Both the position numbers and the translations under genes were made by a program. A stretch of DNA of 64,000 bases from Streptomyces sp. NBC_01454 (GTDB taxonomy: Bacteria > Actinomycetota > Actinomycetes > Streptomycetales > Streptomycetaceae), in contig NZ_CP109460.1 of the NCBI RefSeq assembly GCF_036227565.1, forward strand, positions 6,634,001 through 6,698,000, in the 5' to 3' direction. The stretch's first letter is position 1. The number at the start of each line of letters is the position of its first letter. The notes beneath the pieces were generated by a model. That model was given only the letters and a program-made list of their open reading frames with translations. It made no database searches and had not been told where the DNA came from. Below are positions 1 to 8,153 of the stretch, piece by piece.

Positions 1-1271
1 TCGGCATCGGTGCCTTCTTCGACCTCTACGAGCTGTTTCTGGGCGGGGTGCTGGCCGCGGTGCTGGCCGGGCAGTGGCACCTGGGGCACACCGCGACGTC
101 CTGGGTGATCGCGTCCGGCTTCCTCGGGATGTTCGTCGGCGCGAATGTGCTCTCGGTGCTCGCCGACCGCTTCGGGCGGCGCCGGATGTTCCTGGTCAAT
201 CTGGCCGCCTACTCGTTCTTCTCGCTGCTGAGCGCCGGTGCGCCGGATCTGTCGTGGCTGCTGCCGCTGCGCTTCGCGGCCGGGCTGGGGCTCGGCGCCG
301 AACTCGTGCTGGTGGACACCTATCTCGCCGAGTTCCTGCCCCGGGCGGTGCGCGGGCGCTACCTCGCCTGGGCCTACACCATCGGCTTCGTGGGCGTGCC
401 GGTCGCCGCGCTGCTCGGGGCCCGCCTGGTGGCCGCCCACCGGCTGCTGGGCCTCGAGGGCTGGCGCTGGCTGCTGCTCGCCGGTGCGCTGGGCGCCGCG
501 TTCCTTCAGCTGATGCGGCGCCGGCTTCCGGAGTCACCGCGGTGGCTGGCGGTGCAGGGCCGCGACGCGGAGGCCGAACGGATCGTGGCGGAGCTGGAGG
601 AGCGGGTGGCCCGGGAGAGCGGCGGCAGCCTGCCGTCGGTACCCGAGACGGAGACCGTCTGGGAACGGCGGGTGCCGCTGGGGGAGATGTTCCGGGGCAC
701 CTGGCGGCGGCGGACCGTGATGTGGTGGCTCTTCCAGGTGCTGCAGACCGTCGGCTACTACGGCTTCGGGTCGCTGGCGCCGGTGGTGCTCACCGCGAAG
801 GGGCACACCGTCACCGAGTCGCTGCTGTACGCGGCGCTGAGCTTCTGCGGCTATCCGGCCGGCTCCGCGCTGTCGGTCCCGCTGATCGACCGGGTCGAGC
901 GCCGGACGCTGATCATCGCCTCGGCGCTCGGCATCGCCGGCTGTGGTCTGGCCTTCGGATTCGCCACCGCGGCCTGGGCCGTCGTCACCTTCGGCTTTCT
1001 GCTGACGGTGTGCAGCAACATCTTCTCCAACGCCTTCCACGTCTACCAGACCGAGCTCTTCCCGACCGCCCTGCGCAGCAGCGCCATCGGTATCGCCTAC
1101 TCGCTGTCCCGGCTCACCTCGGTCGTACTGCCGTTCGTCGCGCTGAGCGTGCTCGACGACTTCGGGGCGGCCGCGGTGTTCACCGGCTCGGCGGGCCTGA
1201 TGCTGCTGCTGTGCCTGGACGTGGCGCTGCTGGGGCCGCGCACGACGGGGCTCAGCCTCGAGCGGATTTGA
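1..1271 (+). CDS. MFS transporter (5' end outside window)
   Basis: This is a major facilitator superfamily permease. The reading frame is open from base 3 with no start in view, so the N-terminus is missing; the visible part begins at the end of TM1 with the motif FFDLYELF. The loop 2-3 signature DRFGRRR and the PESPRWL motif after TM6 mark the sugar/metabolite:H+ symporter branch. About eleven hydrophobic segments remain, and a soluble loop after PESPRWL (about residues 180-235 of the visible frame) joins the two halves. The substrate cannot be read from the sequence. The gene is convergent with the gntR gene across a large inverted repeat. TGA stop at 1269-1271. Confidence 0.9.
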   Translation, partial: GIGAFFDLYELFLGGVLAAVLAGQWHLGHTATSWVIASGFLGMFVGANVLSVLADRFGRRRMFLVNLAAYSFFSLLSAGAPDLSWLLPLRFAAGLGLGAELVLVDTYLAEFLPRAVRGRYLAWAYTIGFVGVPVAALLGARLVAAHRLLGLEGWRWLLLAGALGAAFLQLMRRRLPESPRWLAVQGRDAEAERIVAELEERVARESGGSLPSVPETETVWERRVPLGEMFRGTWRRRTVMWWLFQVLQTVGYYGFGSLAPVVLTAKGHTVTESLLYAALSFCGYPAGSALSVPLIDRVERRTLIIASALGIAGCGLAFGFATAAWAVVTFGFLLTVCSNIFSNAFHVYQTELFPTALRSSAIGIAYSLSRLTSVVLPFVALSVLDDFGAAAVFTGSAGLMLLLCLDVALLGPRTTGLSLERI

Positions 1272-1526
1272 GGGCTTCCCGCGTTTTTGGCTTTCCCGCC
1301 GTGTTGGTTGCTCGCCGTTTGTCGCCCGCTTCGCGGTGCGCTCGCCGTTGCCTGTTCGCTGCGCTTTGTCTCGGCCCGATTTTGGATTTCCCGTCGTTGC
1401 GCCTCTCCGCTGCGCGGGGCTGGTTCCCGCGTTGTCGTCTGCGGCGTCGTGGTTCGTCTCGCCGTTGCGCCTGCGGCGGGCGGGGGTCCGCTGCGCGGGG
1501 CTGTCGGGGTGCGGTGACGGGCCTCC

Positions 1527-1575
1527 GGGGCCGGTGTGTGGGACTGCTTCGCTTTACGTCCCACACACCGGCCCC
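1527..1575 (+). repeat. Hairpin element copy 1 (18-bp stem, 13-nt loop)
   Basis: Perfect 18-bp stem 1527-1544 / 1558-1575 around the loop TGCTTCGCTTTAC (1545-1557). The same loop, reverse-complemented, closes the second hairpin at 1730-1778, but the stem sequence differs while staying fully paired. Confidence 0.85.
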
Positions 1576-1729
1576 TCCGGCCCGCCCCCTCCCGTTGTGG
1601 GAGGGGAAGAAGGCCGGTGGGGGTGGCGGCAAGTGGTGCGGTGCGCCTGGTGCCTCGTAAGGAAACGAGCATCCATGGCCCGCCCCCACTCACCGATACT
1701 TCTCCCCTCACGGGAGGGGACGGGCCGGA

Positions 1730-1778
1730 GGGGGTGGGTGTTCGGACGTAAAGCGAAGCAGTCCGAACACCCACCCCC
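1730..1778 (-). repeat. Hairpin element copy 2, opposite orientation
   Basis: Perfect 18-bp stem 1730-1747 / 1761-1778 around the loop GTAAAGCGAAGCA (1748-1760), the exact reverse complement of the loop of copy 1. Read in the same orientation, the two stems share their ends but differ at several internal pairs, and both partners change together. Confidence 0.85.
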
Positions 1779-1873
1779 GGAGGCCCGTCACCGCACCCGA
1801 CACCCACCCGCCCGCCGCAGGCGCAACGGCGACAAGCCACCACGGCGGGAAAGCCAACAACGTGGGAAGAAAG

Positions 1874-2620
1874 CTAAGCGTCAAGCGACACCGTGAAGGA
1901 GAAGCGGTCGCCCCTGTAGTGGATTCGGGCCACATCGACTGCGTGGCCGTCCTCGTCGTAGGTGATGCCCGTGTAGTGCAGGATCGGGCTGAGCAGCGGG
2001 ATCCGCAGCAGCCGGGCGGTCTCCGGGTCGGCCAGTCGCGCCTCGACGGTGTCGGTGATCCGGCTGATCCGTACGCCCACCACGTCCCGCAGCACCTTCG
2101 TCATCGGCCAGCGGGTCAGGTCCGCCGGGTCGATCCGGGCGGCGATCTCGGGACGTACGTAGTTGTGGGCGTGGTTGGTCGGCTCGCCGGTCTCCTCGTC
2201 GCCGCGCAGCCGGCGGAAGCCCGTCACCTCGGCCATGCCGGGGAAGTACCCGGACAGTTCGGCCGGCACGGTGGTGGGGCCGTGGCCCAGCAGCTCGGTG
2301 CTCATCCCGGACTGCTGGGCCACGATCGCGTCCACGGAACCCAGCAGCCGCACCGGCGCACCGCGCTGAGCGCTCGGCTCGATGAAGGTGCCGCGGCGCC
2401 GGTGCCGGCTGATCAGCCCCTCCGTCTCCAGCTCCTTGAGGGCCTGGCGCATGGTCAGGACGCTCACGCCGTAGTGCGCGGCGAGTGCATCCTCGGTGGG
2501 CAGCCGCAGCGGCGCCTCGGGGGAGCGGCCGAGTATGGAGGCGCGCAGCGACTGCGAGACCTGGTACCACAGCGGCAGCTTGCGGTTCAGGTCGAGCGAG
2601 TCGGGAGCGAAGGTGGTCAC
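1874..2620 (-). CDS. GntR/HutC-family transcriptional regulator with UTRA domain
   Basis: A 248-residue repressor-type protein. A winged helix-turn-helix at about residues 15-80 carries the GntR pattern (LPTEDALAAHYGVS, then TMRQALKELETEGLI and RRRGTF). A UTRA effector domain follows at about 100-245. The start is GTG 2618-2620, preceded by a GGGGAAG-like ribosome-binding site. It lies 16 nt downstream of hmgA on the same strand, so the two are probably one operon, and it may sense an intermediate of tyrosine or phenylacetate breakdown. The palindrome at 4013-4040 before hmgA is a candidate target. The effector is inferred, not visible. Confidence 0.88.
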   Translation of the reverse strand: MTTFAPDSLDLNRKLPLWYQVSQSLRASILGRSPEAPLRLPTEDALAAHYGVSVLTMRQALKELETEGLISRHRRRGTFIEPSAQRGAPVRLLGSVDAIVAQQSGMSTELLGHGPTTVPAELSGYFPGMAEVTGFRRLRGDEETGEPTNHAHNYVRPEIAARIDPADLTRWPMTKVLRDVVGVRISRITDTVEARLADPETARLLRIPLLSPILHYTGITYDEDGHAVDVARIHYRGDRFSFTVSLDA

Positions 2621-2636
2621 GAGGTCTTCCCCGGTG

Positions 2637-3992
2637 TCACGGGCGGAAATGGCGCTGGAGACCCTGCCATACGTCGTCGTAACCCCGCTGCAGATGGCCG
2701 GCGTCCCGGGCCTGTTCGGTGAGCGTCAGCGGCCAGCGGGTCTCGAACATGAAGGCCAGGCCGTCGTCGACCTTCTGCGGCTGGAGCTCGGCGTCGCTCG
2801 CGCGGTCGAAGGTCTCCCGGTCCGGCCCGTGCGCCGACATCATGTTGTGCAGTGAGCCGCCGCCCGGGACGAAGCCGCCTTCGCCGGCCGCCTTCGCGTC
2901 GTAGGCGCCCTCGATCAGACCCATGTACTCGGTCATCACATTGCGGTGGAAGTACGGCGGGCGGAAGGTGTCCTCGCCGACCAGCCAGCGCGGTGCGAAG
3001 ACCACGAAGTCCACGCCCGCCAGCCCCGGGGTGTCGGAGGGGGAGGTGAGGACGGTGAAGATCGACGGGTCGGGGTGGTCGTAGCTGATCGAGCCGAGGA
3101 CATTGAAGCGGCGCAGGTCGTAGACGTACGGGACGTGGTTGCCGTGCCAGGCGACGACATCCAGCGGTGAGTGGTCGTAGGTCGCGGTCCAGAGGTGGCC
3201 GCAGAACTTGTTGACGACCTCGACGGGGCCCTCGACATCCTCGTAGGCGGCGACCGGCGCGCGGAAGTCCCGGGTGTTCGCGAGGCCGTTGGCGCCGATC
3301 GGGCCGAGGTCGGGGAGCTGGAAGGGCCGTCCGTGGTTCTCGCAGACATAGCCGCGCGCGGTCGGGCCCTGTCCGTCGGACGCGGCGTCCAGCAGCTCGA
3401 CGCGGAAGCGGACACCGCGCGGGATGAGGGCCACCTCGCCCGGTTCGGCGCGCAGCAGGCCGAGTTCGGTGCGCAGCAGCAGCGCGCCGCGCTCCGGGAC
3501 GATCAGCAGCTCGCCGTCGGCGGTGCTGAACACCCGCCGGTCCATGGAGGTGTTGGCGCAGTACAGGTGCACGGCCATGCCGGTGCGCTGGGTGGGGTCG
3601 CCGTTGCCGCCCAGGGTCCACAGGCCGTCGAGGAAGTCGGCCGGGCCCGCGGGCTCGGGCAGCGGGTTCCAGCGCAGCCGGTTGGGGTCGGGGACGCAGT
3701 CGGTGAACGGCGCCGAGCGCAGGGCGCCCTGCGCGGCGCGGGTGAACGGCGGGTGGGCGGCCGACGGGCGGATGCGGTAGAGCCAGGAGCGGTGGTTGGT
3801 CCCGCGCGGTTCGGTGAACGCCGAGCCGCTGAGCTGCTCGGCGTAGAGGCCGAGCGGGGCGCGCTGGGGGGAGTTGCGACCGGTCGGCAGTGCCCCCGGG
3901 ACGGCCTCCGAGCTGTGCTCATTGCCGAAGCCGGTGGTGTACGCCAGCGCCTCGGCCGTTTTCCGCGCCTGCTCGTTGCCCGTGCCTGTCAT
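2637..3992 (-). CDS. hmgA: Homogentisate 1,2-dioxygenase
   Basis: This Fe(II) enzyme opens the ring of homogentisate to maleylacetoacetate in tyrosine and phenylalanine catabolism. The 451-residue protein matches the family along its length: [18 protein letters not shown] near the N-terminus and the C-terminal cupin with the metal ligands His349, Glu355 ([13 protein letters not shown]) and His388 (SAHGPD). The upstream in-frame ATG at 4031 is rejected because a GGCGGGAG ribosome-binding site sits before ATG 3990-3992. It is the first gene of an operon with gntR and divergent from a TetR gene. A palindrome overlapping its likely promoter suggests repression. fahA and maiA are not in the window. 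Confidence 0.97.
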   Translation of the reverse strand: MTGTGNEQARKTAEALAYTTGFGNEHSSEAVPGALPTGRNSPQRAPLGLYAEQLSGSAFTEPRGTNHRSWLYRIRPSAAHPPFTRAAQGALRSAPFTDCVPDPNRLRWNPLPEPAGPADFLDGLWTLGGNGDPTQRTGMAVHLYCANTSMDRRVFSTADGELLIVPERGALLLRTELGLLRAEPGEVALIPRGVRFRVELLDAASDGQGPTARGYVCENHGRPFQLPDLGPIGANGLANTRDFRAPVAAYEDVEGPVEVVNKFCGHLWTATYDHSPLDVVAWHGNHVPYVYDLRRFNVLGSISYDHPDPSIFTVLTSPSDTPGLAGVDFVVFAPRWLVGEDTFRPPYFHRNVMTEYMGLIEGAYDAKAAGEGGFVPGGGSLHNMMSAHGPDRETFDRASDAELQPQKVDDGLAFMFETRWPLTLTEQARDAGHLQRGYDDVWQGLQRHFRP

Positions 3993-4012
3993 CGCGTGCT
4001 CCCGCCACTCAA

Positions 4013-4040
4013 GGAATCCTATGCAAGACATTAGGATTCC
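4013..4040. promoter_or_regulatory. Operator-like 9-10-9 palindrome at the hmgA promoter
   Basis: GGAATCCTA (4013-4021) and TAGGATTCC (4032-4040) form a perfect 9-bp inverted repeat with a 10-bp spacer. On the hmgA strand the downstream arm contains TAGGAT, a good -10 hexamer about 18-20 nt before the expected 5' UTR. Binding here would block hmgA transcription. Either the GntR or the divergent TetR protein could bind it. Confidence 0.6.
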
Positions 4041-4131
4041 GGCAGGGGGCCGTCAACGTAAGACTCCCGGCCGCGCGGCCGGAACGTCACGGTTACCCGC
4101 CGCCGGCCCGGTCGCCGGGCAGGATGGACGG

Positions 4132-4794
4132 GTGCAGCAGCCCACCCCGCGCCCCGCCCCGCCGCTCGGCTCCCTCCGCCGCGCCCCCGTCCAGCAGCGC
4201 AGCGCCCAGCGCCTGGCCCGGATCCTCGACGCCTGCGCCCATGTGCTGGAGGAGACCGGCTACGAGAATCTGAGCACCCGGTCCGTGGCCGTCCGCGCCG
4301 GCGTCCCGATCGGCTCCGTCTACCGCTTCTTCCCCAACAAGCGCGCCATGGCCGAGGCCCTCGCCCGGCGCAATCTCGACGCCTACGCGGACCGCATCAC
4401 CGCCCGGCTGGCCACACCGGCCCCCGCGTCGTCGCAGTGGCACCGCGCGATGGACGTGGTGATCGACGAATACCTCGCCATGAAGCGCACGGTGCCGGGC
4501 TTCGCCCTGGTGGAGTTCACCGTTCCCGCCCCGCGCGCCTCCCGCCAGGCCAACTACGAGGTGGCCGACCGGCTGCTCGGCCTCTTCGCCGGACCGCTGA
4601 GCCTGGACCCCGCCGACGAGCGGCTGCGCACCGCCTTCCTGGTGGGCGTCGAGACCGCCGACGCCCTGCTTCAGCTCGCCTTCCGTACGGATCCGGAAGG
4701 GGATCCCGCGATCGTCGGGGAGACCAAGCTGCTGCTGCGGGCCTATCTGGTGCGCTATCTGGACGGCGGCGGGGCGGACGCCGGCCACGAATGA
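4132..4794 (+). CDS. TetR/AcrR-family transcriptional regulator
   Basis: A 220-residue one-domain regulator. The N-terminal helix-turn-helix, about residues 20-68, has the TetR form (RILDACAHVLEETGYENLST, then SVYRFFPNKRAMAEAL); the rest is a helical ligand and dimer domain. The open frame extends back to 3874, but the upstream part overlaps the hmgA start and is basic low-complexity. GTG 4132 with GGCAGGATGG before it is the likely start. It is divergent from hmgA, so autoregulation plus control of hmgA or an unlinked target is possible. Confidence 0.85.
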   Translation: MQQPTPRPAPPLGSLRRAPVQQRSAQRLARILDACAHVLEETGYENLSTRSVAVRAGVPIGSVYRFFPNKRAMAEALARRNLDAYADRITARLATPAPASSQWHRAMDVVIDEYLAMKRTVPGFALVEFTVPAPRASRQANYEVADRLLGLFAGPLSLDPADERLRTAFLVGVETADALLQLAFRTDPEGDPAIVGETKLLLRAYLVRYLDGGGADAGHE

Positions 4795-4999
4795 GTGCGC
4801 GGTCCGCCGTGGCCCGGCGGGGGCACGGGCGGCCACGGCGCGACGGCGCGGCGGCCCGTTCGGAGAGATCCGCATTGACCTGGGGTTTTGCTCGTATTGC
4901 TCGCGCGTCAAGCCCTTGTTAACAAAAGTTTGCGGCACCTAACGTCAGCCGAACCGCCACCCCCGGTAAATGTTCAAGGGCGAACGTGAGGTACCACTG

Positions 5000-6448
5000 A
5001 TGCTGACAATCCTCGGATTTGTCATGATCGCCACCTTCCTGGCGCTGATCATGGTGAAGAAGATGTCACCGATGGCAGCGCTCGTGCTGATTCCCGCGCT
5101 GTTCTGTGTCCTGGTCGGACAGGGCGCGCACCTGGGCGACTACGTCCTCAAGGGCATCGGCGACCTGGCCCCCACGGCCGCGATGCTGATGTTCGCCATC
5201 ATTTACTTCGGGGTGATGATCGATGTCGGGCTCTTCGACCCGATCGTCCGCGGGATCCTGAAGTTCTGCAAGGCCGACCCGGTCCGCGTCGTGATCGGCA
5301 CGGCGCTGCTCGCCGCGATCGTCTCGCTCGACGGCGACGGCTCCACCACCTTCATGATCACCGTCTCGGCGCTCTACCCGCTGTACAAGCGGCTGAAGAT
5401 GAGCCTGGTGGTGATGACCGGCGTCGCCGCCACCGCCAACGGCGTGATGAACACCCTCCCCTGGGGCGGCCCGACCGCCCGCGCCGCCACCGCCCTCAAG
5501 CTCGACGCCGGCGACATCTTCGTCCCGATGATCCCCGCCCTGGCCGTCGGCCTGGTCGCGGTCTTCGTCCTCGCGTACGTCCTCGGCCGGCGTGAGCGCA
5601 AGCGGCTGGGCGTGCTGGCCCTCGGCGACACCCGGCTGGTGACCGAGGACCTGGACGTCAAGGAGAGCGAGCCGGTCCTGGTCGGCGCGGGCGCCGTCGG
5701 CACGGGCGGCGCCCCGGCCGGTGGCCCGCGCACCCCGGGCGGCGCCGGCACCGATTCCGGAGCCGCCGGGTCCGCCGGCTCCCCGGAGGGCGCGGACGAG
5801 GCCGGTCTCCAGACGCTGGACCCGCAGCGCGCCACCCTGCGCCCCAAGCTCTACTGGTTCAATGCCGCGCTCACCGTCGCGCTGCTCACCCTGCTGATCC
5901 TGCAGGCGCTGCCGATCCCGGTGCTGTTCCTGCTCGGTGCCGCCCTCGCGCTCACCGTCAACTTCCCGCACATGAAGGACCAGAAGGCCCGGGTCGCGGC
6001 GCACGCCGAGAACGTCCTCAACGTCTCCGGCATGGTCTTCGCCGCCGCCGTCTTCACCGGGGTGCTCACCGGCACCGGCATGGTCGAGCACATGGCCCGC
6101 TGGCTGGTCAGCGGCATCCCCGACGCGCTCGGCCCGCACATGGGCCTCGTCACCGGCGTGCTCAGCATCCCGCTGACCTACTTCATGTCCAACGACGGCT
6201 TCTACTTCGGCATCGTGCCGATCCTCGCCGAGGCCGGTGCCGCCCACGGCGTGACCCCCGTCGAGATCGCCCGGGCCTCGCTCGTCGGCCAGGCCCTGCA
6301 CATGTCCAGCCCGCTGGTCCCCGCGGTGTACGTCCTCGTCGGCATGGCCAAGGTCGAGTTCGGCGACCACACCAGGTTCACCGTCAAATGGGCCGCGCTG
6401 ACCTCCCTGGTGGTCCTGGGGGCGGGTCTGCTCTTCGGCATCCTCTAG
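5000..6448 (+). CDS. CitMHS-family citrate (metal-citrate):H+ symporter
   Basis: A 482-residue inner-membrane carrier of the CitMHS family, which takes up citrate as a complex with divalent metal. It has about twelve hydrophobic segments, the family motif SLDGDGSTTFMITVSALYPL in the first half, and MNTLPWGGPTARAA after it. A Gly/Ala/Pro-rich cytoplasmic loop at about residues 225-275 separates the halves and is probably disordered. ATG 5000 is chosen over 4970 because GAGG precedes it at the right distance. It is monocistronic. The upstream 205 bp contain the palindrome TTGTTAACAA at 4916-4925, which could be a regulator site. No CitST-type two-component pair lies beside it. Confidence 0.92.
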   Translation: MLTILGFVMIATFLALIMVKKMSPMAALVLIPALFCVLVGQGAHLGDYVLKGIGDLAPTAAMLMFAIIYFGVMIDVGLFDPIVRGILKFCKADPVRVVIGTALLAAIVSLDGDGSTTFMITVSALYPLYKRLKMSLVVMTGVAATANGVMNTLPWGGPTARAATALKLDAGDIFVPMIPALAVGLVAVFVLAYVLGRRERKRLGVLALGDTRLVTEDLDVKESEPVLVGAGAVGTGGAPAGGPRTPGGAGTDSGAAGSAGSPEGADEAGLQTLDPQRATLRPKLYWFNAALTVALLTLLILQALPIPVLFLLGAALALTVNFPHMKDQKARVAAHAENVLNVSGMVFAAAVFTGVLTGTGMVEHMARWLVSGIPDALGPHMGLVTGVLSIPLTYFMSNDGFYFGIVPILAEAGAAHGVTPVEIARASLVGQALHMSSPLVPAVYVLVGMAKVEFGDHTRFTVKWAALTSLVVLGAGLLFGIL

Positions 6449-6594
6449 GGGCGGGCCGGACGGGCCGGACGGGTTGGACGGGGGCGGTCGATGGCGGCCG
6501 CGCCCCCACCTCATAAAGGGAGGTCGCGGGCATCTCGTAGGCTCGTGCCCGCCGTCACCCGGGCCGGGGGGCGGCGGGCTCCCTGGCGCCCGCA

Positions 6595-6613
6595 AAACTA
6601 CCGGCGCTAGTTT
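6595..6613. promoter_or_regulatory. Operator-like inverted repeat before the aldehyde dehydrogenase gene
   Basis: AAACTA (6595-6600) and TAGTTT (6608-6613) are a perfect inverted repeat with 7 bp between, 38 nt before the GTG start. The octamer GCTAGTTT, in which the right arm sits, recurs in the promoter of the TetR gene at 9283-9930 (on the minus strand, about 9959-9966). Confidence 0.5.
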
Positions 6614-6650
6614 GGGGGGACGACGACCGGCGCCACGGGAGGATCACGAC

Positions 6651-8045
6651 GTGAAGCAGCACGACGCGATGTACATCGACGGAAGCTGGCGGCCCGCCGC
6701 GGGCAGCGAGACGATCGAGGTCGTCAACCCGGCCGACGAACGGGTCATCGCCACCGTCCCGGCCGGCTCCGCGCCGGATGTGGACGCCGCCGTTCACGCC
6801 GCCCGCGCCGCCCTGCCGGGCTGGGCCGCCACCCCGCCCGGGGAGCGCGCGGACCGGCTGGCCGCGCTGCACGGCCGGCTCACCGAGCGCGCCGACGAGA
6901 TCGCCGAGACCGTCACCGCCGAACTCGGCGCGCCGCTCGCCTTCAGCAAGGCGGTGCACGCCGGGGTGCCGCTCGCGGTCTGCGCCTCCTACGCCGAACT
7001 CGCCCGTACGTATGCCTTCGAGGAGAAGATCGGCAACTCCACCGTGCTGCACGAACCGGTCGGGGTGGTGGGCGCGATCACGCCCTGGAACTACCCGCTG
7101 CACCAGATCGTCGCCAAGGTGGCCCCGGCTCTCGCGGCGGGCTGCACGGTGGTGCTCAAACCGGCCGAGGACACCCCGCTGGTCGCCCAGCTGTTCGCCG
7201 AGTGCGTCGACGAGGCCCGGATACCCGCCGGGGTCTTCAACCTCGTCACCGGCCTCGGCCCGGTCGCCGGGCAGGCCCTCGCCGCGCACGAAGGCGTCGA
7301 CCTGGTGTCCTTCACCGGCTCGACGGCCGTCGGACGGCGGATCGGTGCGCTCGCGGGCGCCGCGGTCAAGCGGGTGGCGCTGGAACTCGGCGGCAAGTCC
7401 GCCAATGTCATCCTGCCCGGTGCCGACCTGGCGAAGGCGGTCGGGGTGGGCGTCGCCAACGTCATGGCCAACTCCGGCCAGACCTGCAGCGCCTGGACCC
7501 GGATGCTGGTCCACAGGGACCGCTACGCCGAGGCCGTCGAGCTGGCGGCCGCCGCGGCGGCCAAATACGTGCCCGGTGAGCGCGTCGGTCCGCTGGTCAA
7601 CGCCCGCCAGCAGGGCCGGGTCCGCGGCTACATCGAGCAGGGCATCGCCCAGGGGGCGCGCGTCGTGGCGGGCGGCCCGGAGGCGCTCGACGGGCCCGGC
7701 TACTACGTCCGGCCGACGGTCTTCGCGGACGTCACCCCGGAGATGACCCTCGCCCAGGAGGAGATCTTCGGCCCGGTCCTGGCGCTGCTGGAGTACGAGG
7801 ACGAGGACGACGCCGCGCGGATCGCCAACGGCACCGTCTACGGTCTGGCCGGCGCGGTCTGGGCGGGCGACGACGCCGAGGCGGCCGCGTTCGCCCGCCG
7901 TCTGGACACCGGGCAGGTCGACATCAACGGCGGCCGCTTCAACCCCCTCGCCCCGTTCGGCGGTTACAAGCAGTCCGGCATCGGCCGGGAACTGGGCCCG
8001 CACGGCCTGGCCGAATATCTGCAGACCAAGTCGCTCCAGTTCTGA
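6651..8045 (+). CDS. NAD(P)-dependent aldehyde dehydrogenase
   Basis: A 464-residue ALDH-superfamily enzyme that oxidises an aldehyde to the acid. It has the Rossmann region ITPWNYPLHQ, the cofactor loop VSFTGSTAVGR, the general base Glu245 (VALELGGKS), the nucleophile Cys279 (NSGQTCSAW) and the C-terminal GGYKQSGIGRELG. The long upstream extension of the frame is rejected: GGGAGG sits 8 nt before GTG 6651. It is followed by a zinc alcohol dehydrogenase 108 bp downstream on the same strand, suggesting stepwise oxidation of an alcohol through the aldehyde. The nearby TetR gene may control the pair. Substrate unknown. Confidence 0.95.
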   Translation: MKQHDAMYIDGSWRPAAGSETIEVVNPADERVIATVPAGSAPDVDAAVHAARAALPGWAATPPGERADRLAALHGRLTERADEIAETVTAELGAPLAFSKAVHAGVPLAVCASYAELARTYAFEEKIGNSTVLHEPVGVVGAITPWNYPLHQIVAKVAPALAAGCTVVLKPAEDTPLVAQLFAECVDEARIPAGVFNLVTGLGPVAGQALAAHEGVDLVSFTGSTAVGRRIGALAGAAVKRVALELGGKSANVILPGADLAKAVGVGVANVMANSGQTCSAWTRMLVHRDRYAEAVELAAAAAAKYVPGERVGPLVNARQQGRVRGYIEQGIAQGARVVAGGPEALDGPGYYVRPTVFADVTPEMTLAQEEIFGPVLALLEYEDEDDAARIANGTVYGLAGAVWAGDDAEAAAFARRLDTGQVDINGGRFNPLAPFGGYKQSGIGRELGPHGLAEYLQTKSLQF

Positions 8046-8153
8046 GCCGGCCGGGCGGGAGTCGGGCGGCGGGAGGCCCTGCCGCCCGCCGCCCGGCAGC
8101 CCGCCCGCCGCCCGGCACCTCCCCCGCCCCGTCCTCCGCACCGAGGAGATCCT

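Larger units (their letters stand above)
1287..1857. repeat. Large imperfect inverted repeat between convergent genes
   Basis: The roughly 600-bp gene-free stretch is built as an inverted repeat. Perfect segments are 1287-1303 with 1841-1857 (17 bp), 1461-1484 with 1807-1830 (24 bp) and about 1508-1530 with 1775-1798. The inner parts hold two hairpins, at 1527-1575 and 1730-1778. The left arm also has extra GC-rich material (about 1304-1460) with no mirror copy. ORFs across it have no ribosome-binding site or recognisable product. It may act as a bidirectional transcription barrier, or be two oppositely inserted copies of one extragenic element. Confidence 0.8.

Noticed and set aside
1287..1857. 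Insertion sequence
   Set aside because: There is an inverted repeat but no transposase, and no target-site duplication was seen.
1272..1873. Several ORFs in the large inverted repeat
   Set aside because: No ribosome-binding site or family match; the DNA is explained by inverted hairpin elements.
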